Shown: positions 33,578-42,841 of the stretch, piece after piece
Layout: each line of letters opens with the position of its first letter
Position numbering within the stretch: the stretch's first letter is position 1
Source of the DNA: Nitrosomonadales bacterium
GTDB lineage: Bacteria > Pseudomonadota > Gammaproteobacteria > Burkholderiales > Gallionellaceae
Direction of reading: 5' to 3'
Assembly (NCBI GenBank): GCA_016214695.1
Contig: JACRNY010000001.1
Location: forward strand, 744,001-808,000
DNA length: 64,000 nucleotides
The notes under the pieces: model-generated
What the model saw: only the letters and a program-made list of their open reading frames with translations
Databases searched by the model: none
What the model was told of the DNA's origin: nothing
Program-made: the position numbers and the translations under genes

Positions 33578-34876
33578 ATGTTACCGCAAAACACCTTGTC
33601 ACACGCGCACAAAATGAAGCTGCGCTGGTTCGTCACCCTGTCCACCGTGCCTTTGCTCGGGGTAGTGACCGCTTTCGGCATCATGCCGCAGACCGATGCC
33701 ATCTCGCGCACCCAGCAAGTGATGATCGAGGATATCGCCCTGCCCTCTTCCACCCCGGTGGCCGGCAACGCCACGACTTTCTGGCACAGCGAACGTATCC
33801 AGCGCGGCGACACCATCGTCGAATTGCTGCGTCGCCTGAATGTGGACGACCAGGCCGCCAGCGATTACCTGCGCAAGCACAGGTCTGCCGAGGCGCTGCG
33901 CCGCCTCCCGGTCGGCAGGGAAGTGCAGGCCGAAACGGACGCCAACGGCGCCCTGCTGGCGCTGCGCTTTCTGGATAACAGCACGAACCAGGTGGTGATC
34001 GAGAAGAGCGGCGACAGTTTCAAGACCCGCGTGCGACCCGCCCAGACCGAACAGCGCGTGCAAGTGCGCACCGGCGAGATCAAGAGCAATCTGTTCGCCG
34101 CGACCGACGAAGCCGGCCTGCCCGACCCGGCGGCCAACCAGCTGGCCGATATCTTCGGCGGCGACATCGACTTCCACCGCGATCTGCGCAAGGGCGACAA
34201 GTTCACGGTGATCTACGAGATGACCTATATCAACGGCGAGCCGGCCCGCACCGGCCGCATCCTCTCCGCCGAGTTCGTCAATCACGGCCAGACCTACCGC
34301 GCGGCATATTTCCAGACCACCGAGTTCACCGGCGACTACTACAGCCCGGACGGCAAGAGCATGCGCAAGGCGTTCCTGCGCTCGCCGATCGAGTTCTCGC
34401 GCGTGAGTTCGGGTTTCAGCAAATCGCGCTTCCATCCGGTGCTGAACAAGTGGCGCGCACACAAGGGCGTCGATTACGCCGCGCCTATGGGCACCAAGGT
34501 CAAGGTCACCAGCGACGGCGTGGTCTCCTTCGTCGGCAAGCAGGGCGGCTACGGCAATGTGGTGATGGTGAGCCACCAGGGCAACTTCACCACGGTGTAC
34601 GGCCACCTGTCGCGCTTCGCCGGCGGCATCCGCAAAGGTCAGCGTCTGGGGCAGGGCGAGATCGTCGGCTACGTCGGCATGTCCGGGCTGGCCAGCGGGC
34701 CGCATCTGCATTACGAATTCAAGCAAAGCGGCATCCAGCGCGACCCGCTGAAAGTGGCGCTGCCCGACGGCAAGCCCGTCCACAAGGATCAGATGGAAGC
34801 CTTCACCGAAAAGACCGGCGAGTTGTTCGCGCGTCTGGATACCTTCCGCAATACGCATGTCGCCAAACTCGACTAA
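33578..34876 (+). CDS. M23-family metallopeptidase (murein endopeptidase, MepM-like)
   Basis: 432 residues from the ATG at 33578, which has GGGAGG just upstream; an ATG 13 codons earlier has none. An N-terminal membrane anchor or signal (LRWFVTLSTVPLLGVVTAFG) and an OapA/LysM-like central region (RGDTIVELLRRLNVDD) precede the LytM catalytic domain, RAHKGVDYAAP (His and Asp ligands) and SGPHLHYEF (HxH). It is expected to cut peptide cross-bridges in murein during wall growth. The anmK gene starts one codon after its stop, linking wall cleavage with wall recycling. Confidence 0.9.
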   Translation: MLPQNTLSHAHKMKLRWFVTLSTVPLLGVVTAFGIMPQTDAISRTQQVMIEDIALPSSTPVAGNATTFWHSERIQRGDTIVELLRRLNVDDQAASDYLRKHRSAEALRRLPVGREVQAETDANGALLALRFLDNSTNQVVIEKSGDSFKTRVRPAQTEQRVQVRTGEIKSNLFAATDEAGLPDPAANQLADIFGGDIDFHRDLRKGDKFTVIYEMTYINGEPARTGRILSAEFVNHGQTYRAAYFQTTEFTGDYYSPDGKSMRKAFLRSPIEFSRVSSGFSKSRFHPVLNKWRAHKGVDYAAPMGTKVKVTSDGVVSFVGKQGGYGNVVMVSHQGNFTTVYGHLSRFAGGIRKGQRLGQGEIVGYVGMSGLASGPHLHYEFKQSGIQRDPLKVALPDGKPVHKDQMEAFTEKTGELFARLDTFRNTHVAKLD

Positions 34877-35977
34877 GTGAAGGCGACGGCGGACCTCTAC
34901 ATCGGCATCATGTCCGGCACCAGCCTGGACGGAATCGATGCCGCGCTGGTGGACCTCTCGCACCCCTCGCCCCGCCTGGTCTCCTCGCATTACCAGCCTT
35001 ATGCCGGGCCTCTGAAAGCGGCTTTGCTCGGTTTGCATCATGCCGGGCATGACGAGTTGCACCAGTCCCAGCTCATCGCCAACCGTCTGGCGCGCGAGTA
35101 TGCCTTTGCGGTGCTGGCCTTGCTGAAGCAAGCCGGCGTGCCGGCCGCACAGGTGCAAGCCATCGGCTGCCACGGCCAGACCATACGCCATCGCCCCGAG
35201 CATGGTTACACCATACAGCTCAACAACGGTGCGCTACTGGCCGAGCTTACCGGCATCCATGTGGTCGGCGACTTCCGCAGCCGCGACATCGCGGCCGGCG
35301 GACAGGGCGCGCCACTGGTTCCGGCCTTCCATGACCGCGTGCTGCGCCACCCCGATATCCACCGCGTCATCCTCAACATCGGCGGCATCGCCAACCTCAC
35401 CGATCTCGCGCCGGGCAGGACCACCATCGGCTTCGACAGTGGCCCCGGTAACCTGCTGATGGATGCTTGGATGATGAAGCATCAGGGCAAGGCCTACGAC
35501 AAGGACGGCGCCTGGGCTGCCGGCGGCAAGGTCGTTCCCGCACTGCTGCAAAGACTGCTGGCCGAGCCTTTCTTCGCTGCCGCCCCGCCCAAGAGCACGG
35601 GGCGCGACCTGTTCAATCTGGATTGGCTGGAAAGACATCTGGCTGGCAACGAGGCGCCGGCAGACGTGCAGGCGACTCTGCTGGCGCTGACCGGCGACAG
35701 CATTGCAGAAGCGCTGCAGCGCTTCTGCAACGGGATGCAGGAGATCTGTCTGTGCGGCGGCGGTGCGCATAACACGGCACTGGTGACTCATCTGCAACGC
35801 AGCCTGCCGCAATGCCGTATCCTGAAGACCGAAGAGCTGGGCATCGCCGCCGACTGGATGGAGGCCATCGCCTTCGCCTGGCTGGCACAGCAGGCCATGC
35901 ACCTGAAGCCGGGCAACCTGCCCGCAGTCACCGGGGCGAAACATCCCTGCGTGCTGGGTGCGATCTATCCCGCGTAA
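34877..35977 (+). CDS. anmK: Anhydro-N-acetylmuramic acid kinase
   Basis: 366 residues with family motifs GIMSGTSLDGIDAALVD, GDFRSRDIAAGGQGAPLVP and GFDSGPGNLLMDAW. It phosphorylates and opens 1,6-anhydro-MurNAc to MurNAc-6-phosphate, a step of cell-wall recycling. The GTG at 34877 immediately follows the stop of the peptidase gene; no separate ribosome site stands out, so coupling is likely. Full length for the family. Confidence 0.95.
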   Translation: MKATADLYIGIMSGTSLDGIDAALVDLSHPSPRLVSSHYQPYAGPLKAALLGLHHAGHDELHQSQLIANRLAREYAFAVLALLKQAGVPAAQVQAIGCHGQTIRHRPEHGYTIQLNNGALLAELTGIHVVGDFRSRDIAAGGQGAPLVPAFHDRVLRHPDIHRVILNIGGIANLTDLAPGRTTIGFDSGPGNLLMDAWMMKHQGKAYDKDGAWAAGGKVVPALLQRLLAEPFFAAAPPKSTGRDLFNLDWLERHLAGNEAPADVQATLLALTGDSIAEALQRFCNGMQEICLCGGGAHNTALVTHLQRSLPQCRILKTEELGIAADWMEAIAFAWLAQQAMHLKPGNLPAVTGAKHPCVLGAIYPA

Positions 35978-36002
35978 GCAACGGACAGCAGAGAAAAACT
36001 TT

Positions 36003-36095
36003 CTCTCGCCAAGACGCCAAGGACGCAAAGACTGCAATTGAGCGAATTTGCGAAAACGGTCGTTTCTCTTCGCGCGCTTGGCGTCTTGGCGAGAG
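36003..36095. repeat. Perfect 19-bp inverted repeat in the anmK-erpA gap
   Basis: CTCTCGCCAAGACGCCAAG at 36003-36021 is repeated in perfect complement at 36077-36095 across a 55-base spacer. It lies at the convergent ends of anmK and erpA and is followed by the erpA terminator. It looks like a dispersed palindromic element. Confidence 0.85.
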
Positions 36096-36109
36096 TCTGA
36101 TGCTTGTCT

Positions 36110-36145
36110 CCAGACAAACAAAACGGGGCGCTTGCGCGCCCCGTT
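36110..36145 (-). terminator. Rho-independent terminator of erpA
   Basis: AACGGGGCGC and GCGCCCCGTT pair perfectly around TTGC. On the minus strand TTTTGTTTGT follows. It lies 22 bases after the erpA stop codon. Confidence 0.85.
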
Positions 36146-36167
36146 CTTGTGACCACTTCCTGCCCGC

Positions 36168-36518
36168 TTATGCCGAGAAGGACGAACCGCAACCGCAGGT
36201 GGTGGTGGCGTTCGGGTTCTTGATGACGAACTGCGAGCCTTCCAGACCTTCGGTGTAGTCGATCTCAGCGCCGACCAGATACTGGAAGCTCATCGGATCG
36301 ATCAGCAGTTGCACGCCGTTCTTGCTCATCACGGTGTCGTCTTCGTTGACCACTTCGTCGAAGGTGAAGCCATACTGGAAGCCGGAGCAGCCGCCGCCGC
36401 TGACGAACACGCGCAGCTTCAGTTCGGCGTTGCCTTCTTCCTCGATCAGTTGTTTCACTTTGTTCGCCGCGCTATCGGTGAACAGCAGCGGGTCTTGCAT
36501 TTCGGTCACTGTATTCAT
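36168..36518 (-). CDS. erpA: Iron-sulfur cluster insertion protein ErpA
   Basis: 116 residues of the A-type carrier family with the three ligand cysteines in [12 protein letters not shown] and the C-terminal TTCGCGSSF. It receives Fe-S clusters from the assembly scaffold and passes them to apo-proteins such as those of respiration and isoprenoid synthesis. The ATG at 36518 has an AGGAGGC ribosome site. It follows the bactofilin gene on the same strand with its own terminator, as in related betaproteobacteria. Confidence 0.95.
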   Translation of the reverse strand: MNTVTEMQDPLLFTDSAANKVKQLIEEEGNAELKLRVFVSGGGCSGFQYGFTFDEVVNEDDTVMSKNGVQLLIDPMSFQYLVGAEIDYTEGLEGSQFVIKNPNATTTCGCGSSFSA

Positions 36519-36541
36519 ATTGCCTCCTAGAATTGGTTTGA

Positions 36542-36949
36542 TTACGACTCGGCTGTACCGAGCTTGAATGCCACTACTTTGTCTGTTGCTTCTGCCAAAT
36601 GGATCAGCTTGCCTTCCACGATCGCGCCCAACTGTATCTCCAAAGTCTTGTAGTGCACGTCGCCTATGACCTTGGCCTTGCTCTGCAGTTCCAGGTATTC
36701 GGCGACATAGACAGGGCCGACTATCGAGCCGTTCACCACCAGATGGGTGACATTGATCTCGCCCTGTACGCGCGCATGTTCGCTCAACACCAGCGTGCTC
36801 GGCTTGCTGGGATCGGCAATGACCTTGCCGGTGATATCGCCATCAACGCGCAGGCCGCCACTGAAGTTCACATCACCCACGATCTTCGTTCCCAAGCCCA
36901 CCAGGGAGTCGATACGGTTCTGCGGCTTGCTTTGTTTACTGCTGAACAT
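36542..36949 (-). CDS. Bactofilin (polymer-forming cytoskeletal protein)
   Basis: 135 residues from the ATG at 36949 (MFSSKQSKP), with GGAG upstream; the longer frame overlaps the preceding gene. The body is a right-handed beta-helix of short repeats ([20 protein letters not shown], then [20 protein letters not shown]) as in bactofilins, which polymerise without nucleotide and position wall enzymes. It is surrounded by wall-related genes (M23 peptidase, anmK) further on. Confidence 0.92.
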   Translation of the reverse strand: MFSSKQSKPQNRIDSLVGLGTKIVGDVNFSGGLRVDGDITGKVIADPSKPSTLVLSEHARVQGEINVTHLVVNGSIVGPVYVAEYLELQSKAKVIGDVHYKTLEIQLGAIVEGKLIHLAEATDKVVAFKLGTAES

Positions 36950-36962
36950 GCTTGCTTCTCCT

Positions 36963-37727
36963 TTAGGACAGGGGTAACACGGCGACCGTCTGCTTGATCT
37001 TCGGCTCCTGCATCCCTTTTTCAAACACACGCACCTGGACGCTCTCGATCTGCATCTCGGGCGGGAGCTTAAAGACCTTGTCCACGCGCTGGTAATATTT
37101 GAAGCTCAACTGGTGCGACGCCACATCCGTCGGCGAGTTCTCCTGCGGGAATTGTAGCACTACTTTCCGGCCGTCTTGTTCACCGTTGACCACCAGCTGC
37201 ATATTGCCTTCGAACTGCCTGCCGCGCTGCTGCACGCTCTGCACCAGCAGCATGCGGAAATGGTATTCGCCCGGCAGCACATCCGGCTCGACCTTCAACC
37301 GGTGGATGGAGAGCTCGGCTTCACGCGCGCCGGTGAGCGGCAAGTTTTGAAAGAACAGCAGATCTTCTTTGAGCCGCGCATTCTCCTCGTTCAGGCTGCG
37401 CACCTGCGCATCGACTTCGATATTGACCGCCTGCTCGATCTGCCCCTGCCGTTCGTATGCGGCGAGCTGGTTAGCCTGCTGTGCATTCTCGGCTTCCAGG
37501 AATTGCACGCGTTCGCGCAGTACATTCAGCTCCTGCTCCGCCTGGTTGCGCTTGAAACCGGCCAGTTCCAGTCCCGAACCGTAGGCCCACCAGATCGCAA
37601 ACCCGATCAGCAGCAGGAAGGGCGCGGCGATCGCCCAACGCACATACCAGGGCACGTGCGGCCGCACGGACAATCGCGGCGCAGAGATGCTGAACTTGCG
37701 TCGGAATCTGCGGATGATCGGTTGCAT
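36963..37727 (-). CDS. Membrane-anchored coiled-coil protein (DUF6776-like)
   Basis: 254 residues from the ATG at 37727, which overlaps the argC stop codon by one base (TGATG). A single N-terminal helix (AIAAPFLLLIGFAIWWAYG) precedes a coiled coil (EQELNVLRERVQFLEAENAQ to NEENARLKEDLLFFQ) and a beta-rich periplasmic domain. The conserved position between argC and a bactofilin gene in betaproteobacteria matches DUF6776; function is unknown. Co-transcription with argC and the bactofilin is likely from the spacing. Confidence 0.8.
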   Translation of the reverse strand: MQPIIRRFRRKFSISAPRLSVRPHVPWYVRWAIAAPFLLLIGFAIWWAYGSGLELAGFKRNQAEQELNVLRERVQFLEAENAQQANQLAAYERQGQIEQAVNIEVDAQVRSLNEENARLKEDLLFFQNLPLTGAREAELSIHRLKVEPDVLPGEYHFRMLLVQSVQQRGRQFEGNMQLVVNGEQDGRKVVLQFPQENSPTDVASHQLSFKYYQRVDKVFKLPPEMQIESVQVRVFEKGMQEPKIKQTVAVLPLS

Positions 37728-38755
37728 CAGGGTAACAAAGGAACCACGTTGAGTCCGGTGGCCTCGGGGAGGCCGAACATGATGTTCATGTTCTGCACCG
37801 CCTGGCCCGCCGCGCCCTTGACCAGGTTGTCGATCACCGACAGCACCACCACGGTGTCGCCACCCTGCGGGCGATGCACGGCGATACGGCACAGGTTGGC
37901 GCCGCGCACGGTGCGCGTCTCCGGCATGCTGCCGGCCGGCAACACGTCGACGAAAGGTTCATTGGCATAGCGCTGCTCGAACAGCGCCTGCAGGTCGGCA
38001 TCCTTCTTCAGCCGGCCATAAAGCGTGGCATGGATGCCGCGTATCATCGGCGTCAGGTGCGGCACGAAGGTCAATCCGACCGGCTTGCCGATGACGTTCG
38101 CCAGCCCCTGTCTGATCTCCGGCAGGTGGCGGTGACCGGCCACGCCGTAGGCCTTGAAGTTGTCGGTCGCTTCCGAGAACAGGGTATGCACTTCGGCCTT
38201 GCGCCCGGCTCCGGAGACACCGGATTTGCAGTCGGCGATGAGCGAGCCTTCCTCGACGATGCCCGCTTCGAGCAGCGGAATGAATCCGAGCTGCGCCGCT
38301 GTCGGATAACAGCCGGGGTTGGCCACCAGCCGCGCCTTTTTGATCTGCTCGCGGTTCACTTCGGGCAGGCCGTATACGGCTTCTGCCACCAGATCCGGGC
38401 AGGCATGGGTCATGCCGTACCATTTCTCCCATACCGAGATGTCTTTGATGCGGAAGTCTGCCGCCAGATCGATCACGCGCACGCCGGCATCCAGCAAGGC
38501 GCGCGTCTGCTGCATGGCGATGCCGTTGGGCGTGGCGAAGAACACCACGTCGCATTGCTCCAGGTGCGCTTCGTCGGGATGGGTGAACGCCAGATCGACA
38601 TAGCCGCGCAGGCTGGGGAACATCTGGCTGACCTTGGTGCCGGCATCGGCACGCGAGGTGATGACGCGCAGTTCTGCTTGCGGGTGTCCCGCCAGCAGCC
38701 GCAGCAATTCGACTCCGGTATAACCTGTACCGCCTACGATTCCGATCTTCAGCAC
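37727..38755 (-). CDS. argC: N-acetyl-gamma-glutamyl-phosphate reductase
   Basis: 342 residues. NAD(P)-binding start [19 protein letters not shown], catalytic cysteine in [12 protein letters not shown] and a HRHLPEIRQ segment, as in ArgC. It reduces acetylglutamyl phosphate to the semialdehyde in arginine synthesis. The GTG start at 38755 follows the rpsI terminator, so argC and the two genes behind it seem to form a separate transcription unit. Confidence 0.96.
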   Translation of the reverse strand: MLKIGIVGGTGYTGVELLRLLAGHPQAELRVITSRADAGTKVSQMFPSLRGYVDLAFTHPDEAHLEQCDVVFFATPNGIAMQQTRALLDAGVRVIDLAADFRIKDISVWEKWYGMTHACPDLVAEAVYGLPEVNREQIKKARLVANPGCYPTAAQLGFIPLLEAGIVEEGSLIADCKSGVSGAGRKAEVHTLFSEATDNFKAYGVAGHRHLPEIRQGLANVIGKPVGLTFVPHLTPMIRGIHATLYGRLKKDADLQALFEQRYANEPFVDVLPAGSMPETRTVRGANLCRIAVHRPQGGDTVVVLSVIDNLVKGAAGQAVQNMNIMFGLPEATGLNVVPLLP

Positions 38756-38785
38756 GATCTATCCTTCGAAAAGAGCCAGCGAATG

Positions 38786-38817
38786 ATAAATGAAAAGGCC
38801 GCCCTCTGGCGGCCTTT
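38786..38817 (-). terminator. Rho-independent terminator of the rplM-rpsI operon
   Basis: AAAGGCCGCC and GGCGGCCTTT form a ten-pair stem around CTCT, seventeen bases past the rpsI stop; on the minus strand TCATTTAT follows. Confidence 0.82.
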
Positions 38818-38834
38818 CCGGTACTGCGACAAGC

Positions 38835-39227
38835 TTAACGCTTGGAGAATTGCTTCCTGCGACGCGCCTTGCGCAAGCCGACTTTCTTACGTTCGACTTC
38901 GCGTGCATCGCGGGTGACCAGACCGGCCTTGCTCAGGGTTGGCTTCAGGTTCGCATCATAGTCGATCAGCGCGCGGGTGATGCCGTGGCGCACTGCACCG
39001 GCTTGACCGGATTCGCCGCCACCGGACACATTCACCAGGATGTCGAACTTGCCGACCATCTCTGTCAGTTCCAGCGGCTGACGCACAACCATGCGTCCTG
39101 TCTCGCGCGAGAAGAACACGTCGATCGGCTTGTCATTGACGATGATGTCGCCCTTGCCGGGCTTGATGAACACACGTGCCACCGCGCTCTTGCGACGGCC
39201 TGTTCCGTAGTTGTAAGTCACGCTCAT
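38835..39227 (-). CDS. rpsI: 30S ribosomal protein uS9
   Basis: 130 residues with the S9 pattern [20 protein letters not shown] and a C-terminus ending in [10 protein letters not shown], which reaches the P-site tRNA in the ribosome. Two bases separate it from the rplM stop, the usual operon. Confidence 0.97.
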   Translation of the reverse strand: MSVTYNYGTGRRKSAVARVFIKPGKGDIIVNDKPIDVFFSRETGRMVVRQPLELTEMVGKFDILVNVSGGGESGQAGAVRHGITRALIDYDANLKPTLSKAGLVTRDAREVERKKVGLRKARRRKQFSKR

Positions 39228-39229
39228 GA

Positions 39230-39667
39230 TTAAGCCTTCAACAGATCGATGGGTTTGGGTTGCTGTGCGCTGTGCGGATGGGTCGCACCTGCGTACACCT
39301 TCAGCTTGCTCAGCATGGCGTAGCCCAGCGGGCCCTTCGGCAGCATGCCGCGCACGGCCTTTTGCAGAACGCGATGCGGATGGCGCTGTTGCAGCTTGGT
39401 GAAGTTGGTCTCGTACAGGCCGCCCGGATAAGTGGAGTGGCGGTAGTACATCTTGGCCTTGGCCTTGTTACCGGTCACGCGCAGCTTCTCGGCATTGACG
39501 ACGACGACGAAATCGCCGGTGTCGACGTGCGGTGTATAGATGGCCTTGTGCTTGCCGCGCAGACGGGCTGCGATCTGGCTGGCCAGACGGCCCAGCACTT
39601 TGTCGGCTGCATCTACCAAGATCCAGTCATGCTGGACTTCGTGAGACTTGGCGGAAAATGTTTTCAT
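39230..39667 (-). CDS. rplM: 50S ribosomal protein uL13
   Basis: 145 residues: [39 protein letters not shown], then [20 protein letters not shown]. Full-length L13, an early-assembling protein of the large subunit. AGGA lies upstream of the ATG. First gene of the rplM-rpsI pair. Confidence 0.97.
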   Translation of the reverse strand: MKTFSAKSHEVQHDWILVDAADKVLGRLASQIAARLRGKHKAIYTPHVDTGDFVVVVNAEKLRVTGNKAKAKMYYRHSTYPGGLYETNFTKLQQRHPHRVLQKAVRGMLPKGPLGYAMLSKLKVYAGATHPHSAQQPKPIDLLKA

Positions 39668-39902
39668 GGCATTTCCTAAAACTAAAAATGGTTAACAGAC
39701 TGCGAAGGGCGCGCATTCTATGTCAGGCATCCACCCCTGTCAAACAAAAGTCTTGCCCCCGCCTACCGAAGCTTCCGGCCCCGCCCCGCCGATAGCGCAA
39801 TACTTGGCTAGCTCAATGTATTCATTACTGATATTGCAAATACACCCGCCGCCTGCGGCCAGCTCCGGTCAACCGGGAAACAATGGCCGGAAGCACCGTC
39901 AC

Positions 39903-41285
39903 TCAGCGCTGCAACAAGCCGTCCAGCCAGTCTTTCCAGCGCCGGTATTTCTCCAATAGTCTTTGCCGACCTGCCATCGCCTCTATCCGCCCGACCTTTC
40001 TCGAATCGGGTGCGCGCAGCCCGGCCGCCAGCCGGGCGGCGCCGGTCAGACTGGCATCCGTCTGCAGCAACCTGAAGGTTTCGGCAGGCACGCAAGCTGC
40101 GATACCTTGCTGCAGGCACGGCAAGCTGGACAGCCCCCCGGAAAGATAGACGCGCGTGATGCCGAATTCGCGCTGCATATCTTCCAGTATGCGGGCCACG
40201 CGGAAGATGATGCCCTCCTGCAACAACAGCGCGATATGCTCTGCCGGCAGCTGCCCGACCGCGGCAGAGAACTTCAGCCCGAGGTCGCCGCGAAAGAACG
40301 GGGCGCCGATACCGCTCGGCTCGGCAAGACAGAATATTTCATCACAAGCCAGGTCTTCGACCCGGCAAGCACCGGCCGGATACGCCGCCAATGCGGCGGC
40401 GATGGAATTGAGCGTGCCTTCGCCAGCCATGGTCGTGCGGCCATCATCATCCTGCCAGACCAGGGTTTGCAGATAGCCGGGCGGCACACGGCGACCTTCA
40501 GGCAGATAAGCGACGACGAAACCGCCCGTACCGAGATTGACCAGCGCCTCCGCTTGACCGGCGGCGATGCTGGCGACAAGTGCCGCCGACTGGTCGCCCA
40601 CGATGGCCTGCAGGACAAGACCGTTGTTCAACATCAACCCAAGACCGACCGAAGGCCGGATCTGCGGCAATATCTGCAGCGGGATGCCGAACAGTTCGCA
40701 CAACTCGGGCGACCATCGCTGCGTGTGCACATCCATCAACAGCGTGCGCGCAGCCATCGATGCATCGGTCAGGTGCGCGGCACCGCCGGTCCAGCGCCAG
40801 ACGAGGAAGGTATCCAGGGTGCCCAGCAACCAGGCACCGCTCTGCAGTCGCTCCCGCCATGCCGGGTTCTCGCGCAACAGCACACGCAGCTTGGGAGCCA
40901 GGTAATAAGGTGTGAGCGGCAGCCCGGCCAGATCGCGAACAAGGCGTTCCTTCTCGCGCAATTCGGCACAACTGGCCGCGCCGCGGTCGTCCTGCCAGGA
41001 GATCAGCGGCGTGACCGGCTTGCCGCTGGCGCGCTCCCAGATCAGGAAGGAAGAGCGCTGGCTGCACAAGCCGAGCGGCGGGCGCACATTAGTCTGCGCC
41101 AGGCAGTCCGCCAGCACCGCCTCGGCAATTTCCGCATAGGCGACAGCATCGCTCTCGTAGCGCCCGCCCTCCGCCACGATGGCGGGTGCCGACCGCGTGA
41201 CGACCCCGCTGAGCGTGCCGTCTTGCGCCAACAACCCGGCTTTGACCGCAGTCGTGCCGAGATCGAGCGCGACGGCAACGATCAT
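39903..41285 (-). CDS. FGGY-family carbohydrate kinase, glycerol-kinase-like by context
   Basis: 460 residues from the ATG at 41285, which overlaps the GlpD-like stop by ATGA. FGGY features: phosphate loop VALDLGTTAVKAGLLAQDG, ISWQDDRG, VGDQSAALVAS and NLGTGGFVVAY. It is about 40 residues shorter than standard GlpK and its motifs are variant, so substrate specificity cannot be read from sequence. Last gene of a four-gene operon whose other members release and oxidise glycerol 3-phosphate, which favours glycerol or a related polyol. No terminator was identified downstream. Confidence 0.82.
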   Translation of the reverse strand: MIVAVALDLGTTAVKAGLLAQDGTLSGVVTRSAPAIVAEGGRYESDAVAYAEIAEAVLADCLAQTNVRPPLGLCSQRSSFLIWERASGKPVTPLISWQDDRGAASCAELREKERLVRDLAGLPLTPYYLAPKLRVLLRENPAWRERLQSGAWLLGTLDTFLVWRWTGGAAHLTDASMAARTLLMDVHTQRWSPELCELFGIPLQILPQIRPSVGLGLMLNNGLVLQAIVGDQSAALVASIAAGQAEALVNLGTGGFVVAYLPEGRRVPPGYLQTLVWQDDDGRTTMAGEGTLNSIAAALAAYPAGACRVEDLACDEIFCLAEPSGIGAPFFRGDLGLKFSAAVGQLPAEHIALLLQEGIIFRVARILEDMQREFGITRVYLSGGLSSLPCLQQGIAACVPAETFRLLQTDASLTGAARLAAGLRAPDSRKVGRIEAMAGRQRLLEKYRRWKDWLDGLLQR

Positions 41286-42841
41286 GACCGGCAAGCCGCC
41301 ACCTCCTGCGCGATCCGCCGCTCATCCCAGCCGAGTAGCGGCGCGACCGCCACGGCGAGGCGCTGCAATGCGGCAGTATCGAGTTTCGCCAGGATCAGCA
41401 GAGGCAGACGACGGCGCAACAGGTCGGAAAGATGCACCACCATCTCGTCGCATGCGCATAACGATAGTTCGGCATGGATGAAAGGTAACTCCGGCACGAT
41501 ACGCGCCGACGATTGCGGTGCCTGTTCGACGAGGCGGAACAACTCGGCGATGCGGACACCGTGGCGACGCTGCAACCATTGCGCGCTCTCGCCATCGATG
41601 CCGAGAGCCTGCGCTCTTGCCGACACCTGCGCCGACCACGCGGAAAAGTCCTGCTGCGGTTTCCACGGCAAGTCGCGTTCCTCGGTCGCACAGGGGGCTG
41701 CCACACCCAGCCGGCGGCACACCGTATCGACGATCACGGCCGCATCCTCGCGCGCCGAAGTGAGCTTGCCGCCGATGGCGTGATGCAGTCCGTTGGGAGC
41801 GGTCTTCAGTTCCCAGTCGCGGCTGGCGGCGGAGGGATGCGCGGCATCGCTCTGCTTCATCACGCGCAGACCGGCGTAACTGCCGATGACGTCAGCGCTC
41901 GTCCACGCCTGTTTGAGATAGCCATTTGCGGCTTCCAGCAGATATTCGACATCCGCTTCATCGACGACGACCTTATCGATGTCGCCGCGATAGTCGGTGT
42001 CGGTGGTGCCGAGCAGCGTGCGTCCATACCACGGGATGATGAAGAACACGCGGCCGTCCTTCTTCGCGGTGAGCAGGATGGCCTCGCTGGTCGGCAAGGC
42101 CGGCAGCACCAGATGGATGCCCTTGCTCAGGCGACACCAGGCGCGCCCCTGCGCGGTCAGCGTCGTCCATTGCCCGGCGGTGCTCACGCATTGCCGGGCG
42201 CTCACTTGCGACGTTCCGCCGCCGACGACATCCTGCACGGTCGCTCCGCACACCTGACCGTCCTGCTCGTTCCAAACGTGCAGCTGCGCATAGTTCACGC
42301 ACACCGCGCCGTGCGCCTGCGCGCCCGCCACCAGCTCCAGCACCAGCCGCGCATCGTCGGTCTGTGCGTCGCCATAGGTGAAACCGCCGTGCAGACCGCT
42401 CTCATTCAAAAAAGGGAAGTGCTGCGAGAATCCCTGCTGCCAGAAATGGTGATGCTGCATGGGCTCGCCGGGAAAGCCGGCCAATGCGTCATACAGCGTG
42501 AGTCCGGCTTTCAGCAACAGCGTGCCGTTGCGGCTGTCGGCATACACCGGCACGCCGAAGCGCAGCGGCCAGACGCGATGCGGCGCGATCCGCAACAACC
42601 GCCGCCGCTCCTTCAGCGCCTTGCGCACCAGCTTGAAATCGTAGGTCTCCAGATAGCGCAGGCCGCCATGGATCAGCTTGCTGGAGCAGGACGAAGTCGC
42701 ACCCGCCCAGTCGCCCTGCTCCACCAGTGCGACCCTGAGGCCGCGCAATGCCGCATCGTATGCGGTCCAGGCGCCGTAGATGCCGCCGCCGCAAACCAGC
42801 AGATCGAACTCGCCCTGCAGCGCCGCAAAGTCACGCTTCAT
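41282..42841 (-). CDS. glpD: GlpD-like FAD-dependent glycerol-3-phosphate dehydrogenase
   Basis: 519 residues from the ATG at 42841. N-terminal FAD site FDLLVCGGGIYGAWTAYDAA, then SSKLIHGGLRYLE, typical of GlpD (S-S-K-L-x-H-G-G-x-R-Y-L), VVDEADVEYLLEAAN and SYAGLRVM. It would oxidise glycerol 3-phosphate to dihydroxyacetone phosphate at the membrane and reduce quinone. Overlaps the glycerophosphodiesterase gene by four bases upstream and the FGGY kinase downstream. Confidence 0.9.
   Translation of the reverse strand: MKRDFAALQGEFDLLVCGGGIYGAWTAYDAALRGLRVALVEQGDWAGATSSCSSKLIHGGLRYLETYDFKLVRKALKERRRLLRIAPHRVWPLRFGVPVYADSRNGTLLLKAGLTLYDALAGFPGEPMQHHHFWQQGFSQHFPFLNESGLHGGFTYGDAQTDDARLVLELVAGAQAHGAVCVNYAQLHVWNEQDGQVCGATVQDVVGGGTSQVSARQCVSTAGQWTTLTAQGRAWCRLSKGIHLVLPALPTSEAILLTAKKDGRVFFIIPWYGRTLLGTTDTDYRGDIDKVVVDEADVEYLLEAANGYLKQAWTSADVIGSYAGLRVMKQSDAAHPSAASRDWELKTAPNGLHHAIGGKLTSAREDAAVIVDTVCRRLGVAAPCATEERDLPWKPQQDFSAWSAQVSARAQALGIDGESAQWLQRRHGVRIAELFRLVEQAPQSSARIVPELPFIHAELSLCACDEMVVHLSDLLRRRLPLLILAKLDTAALQRLAVAVAPLLGWDERRIAQEVAACRS

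Noticed and set aside
33599-35203. A 534-codon frame opposite the M23 peptidase and anmK
   Set aside because: It spans two real genes on the other strand and shows low-complexity composition only.
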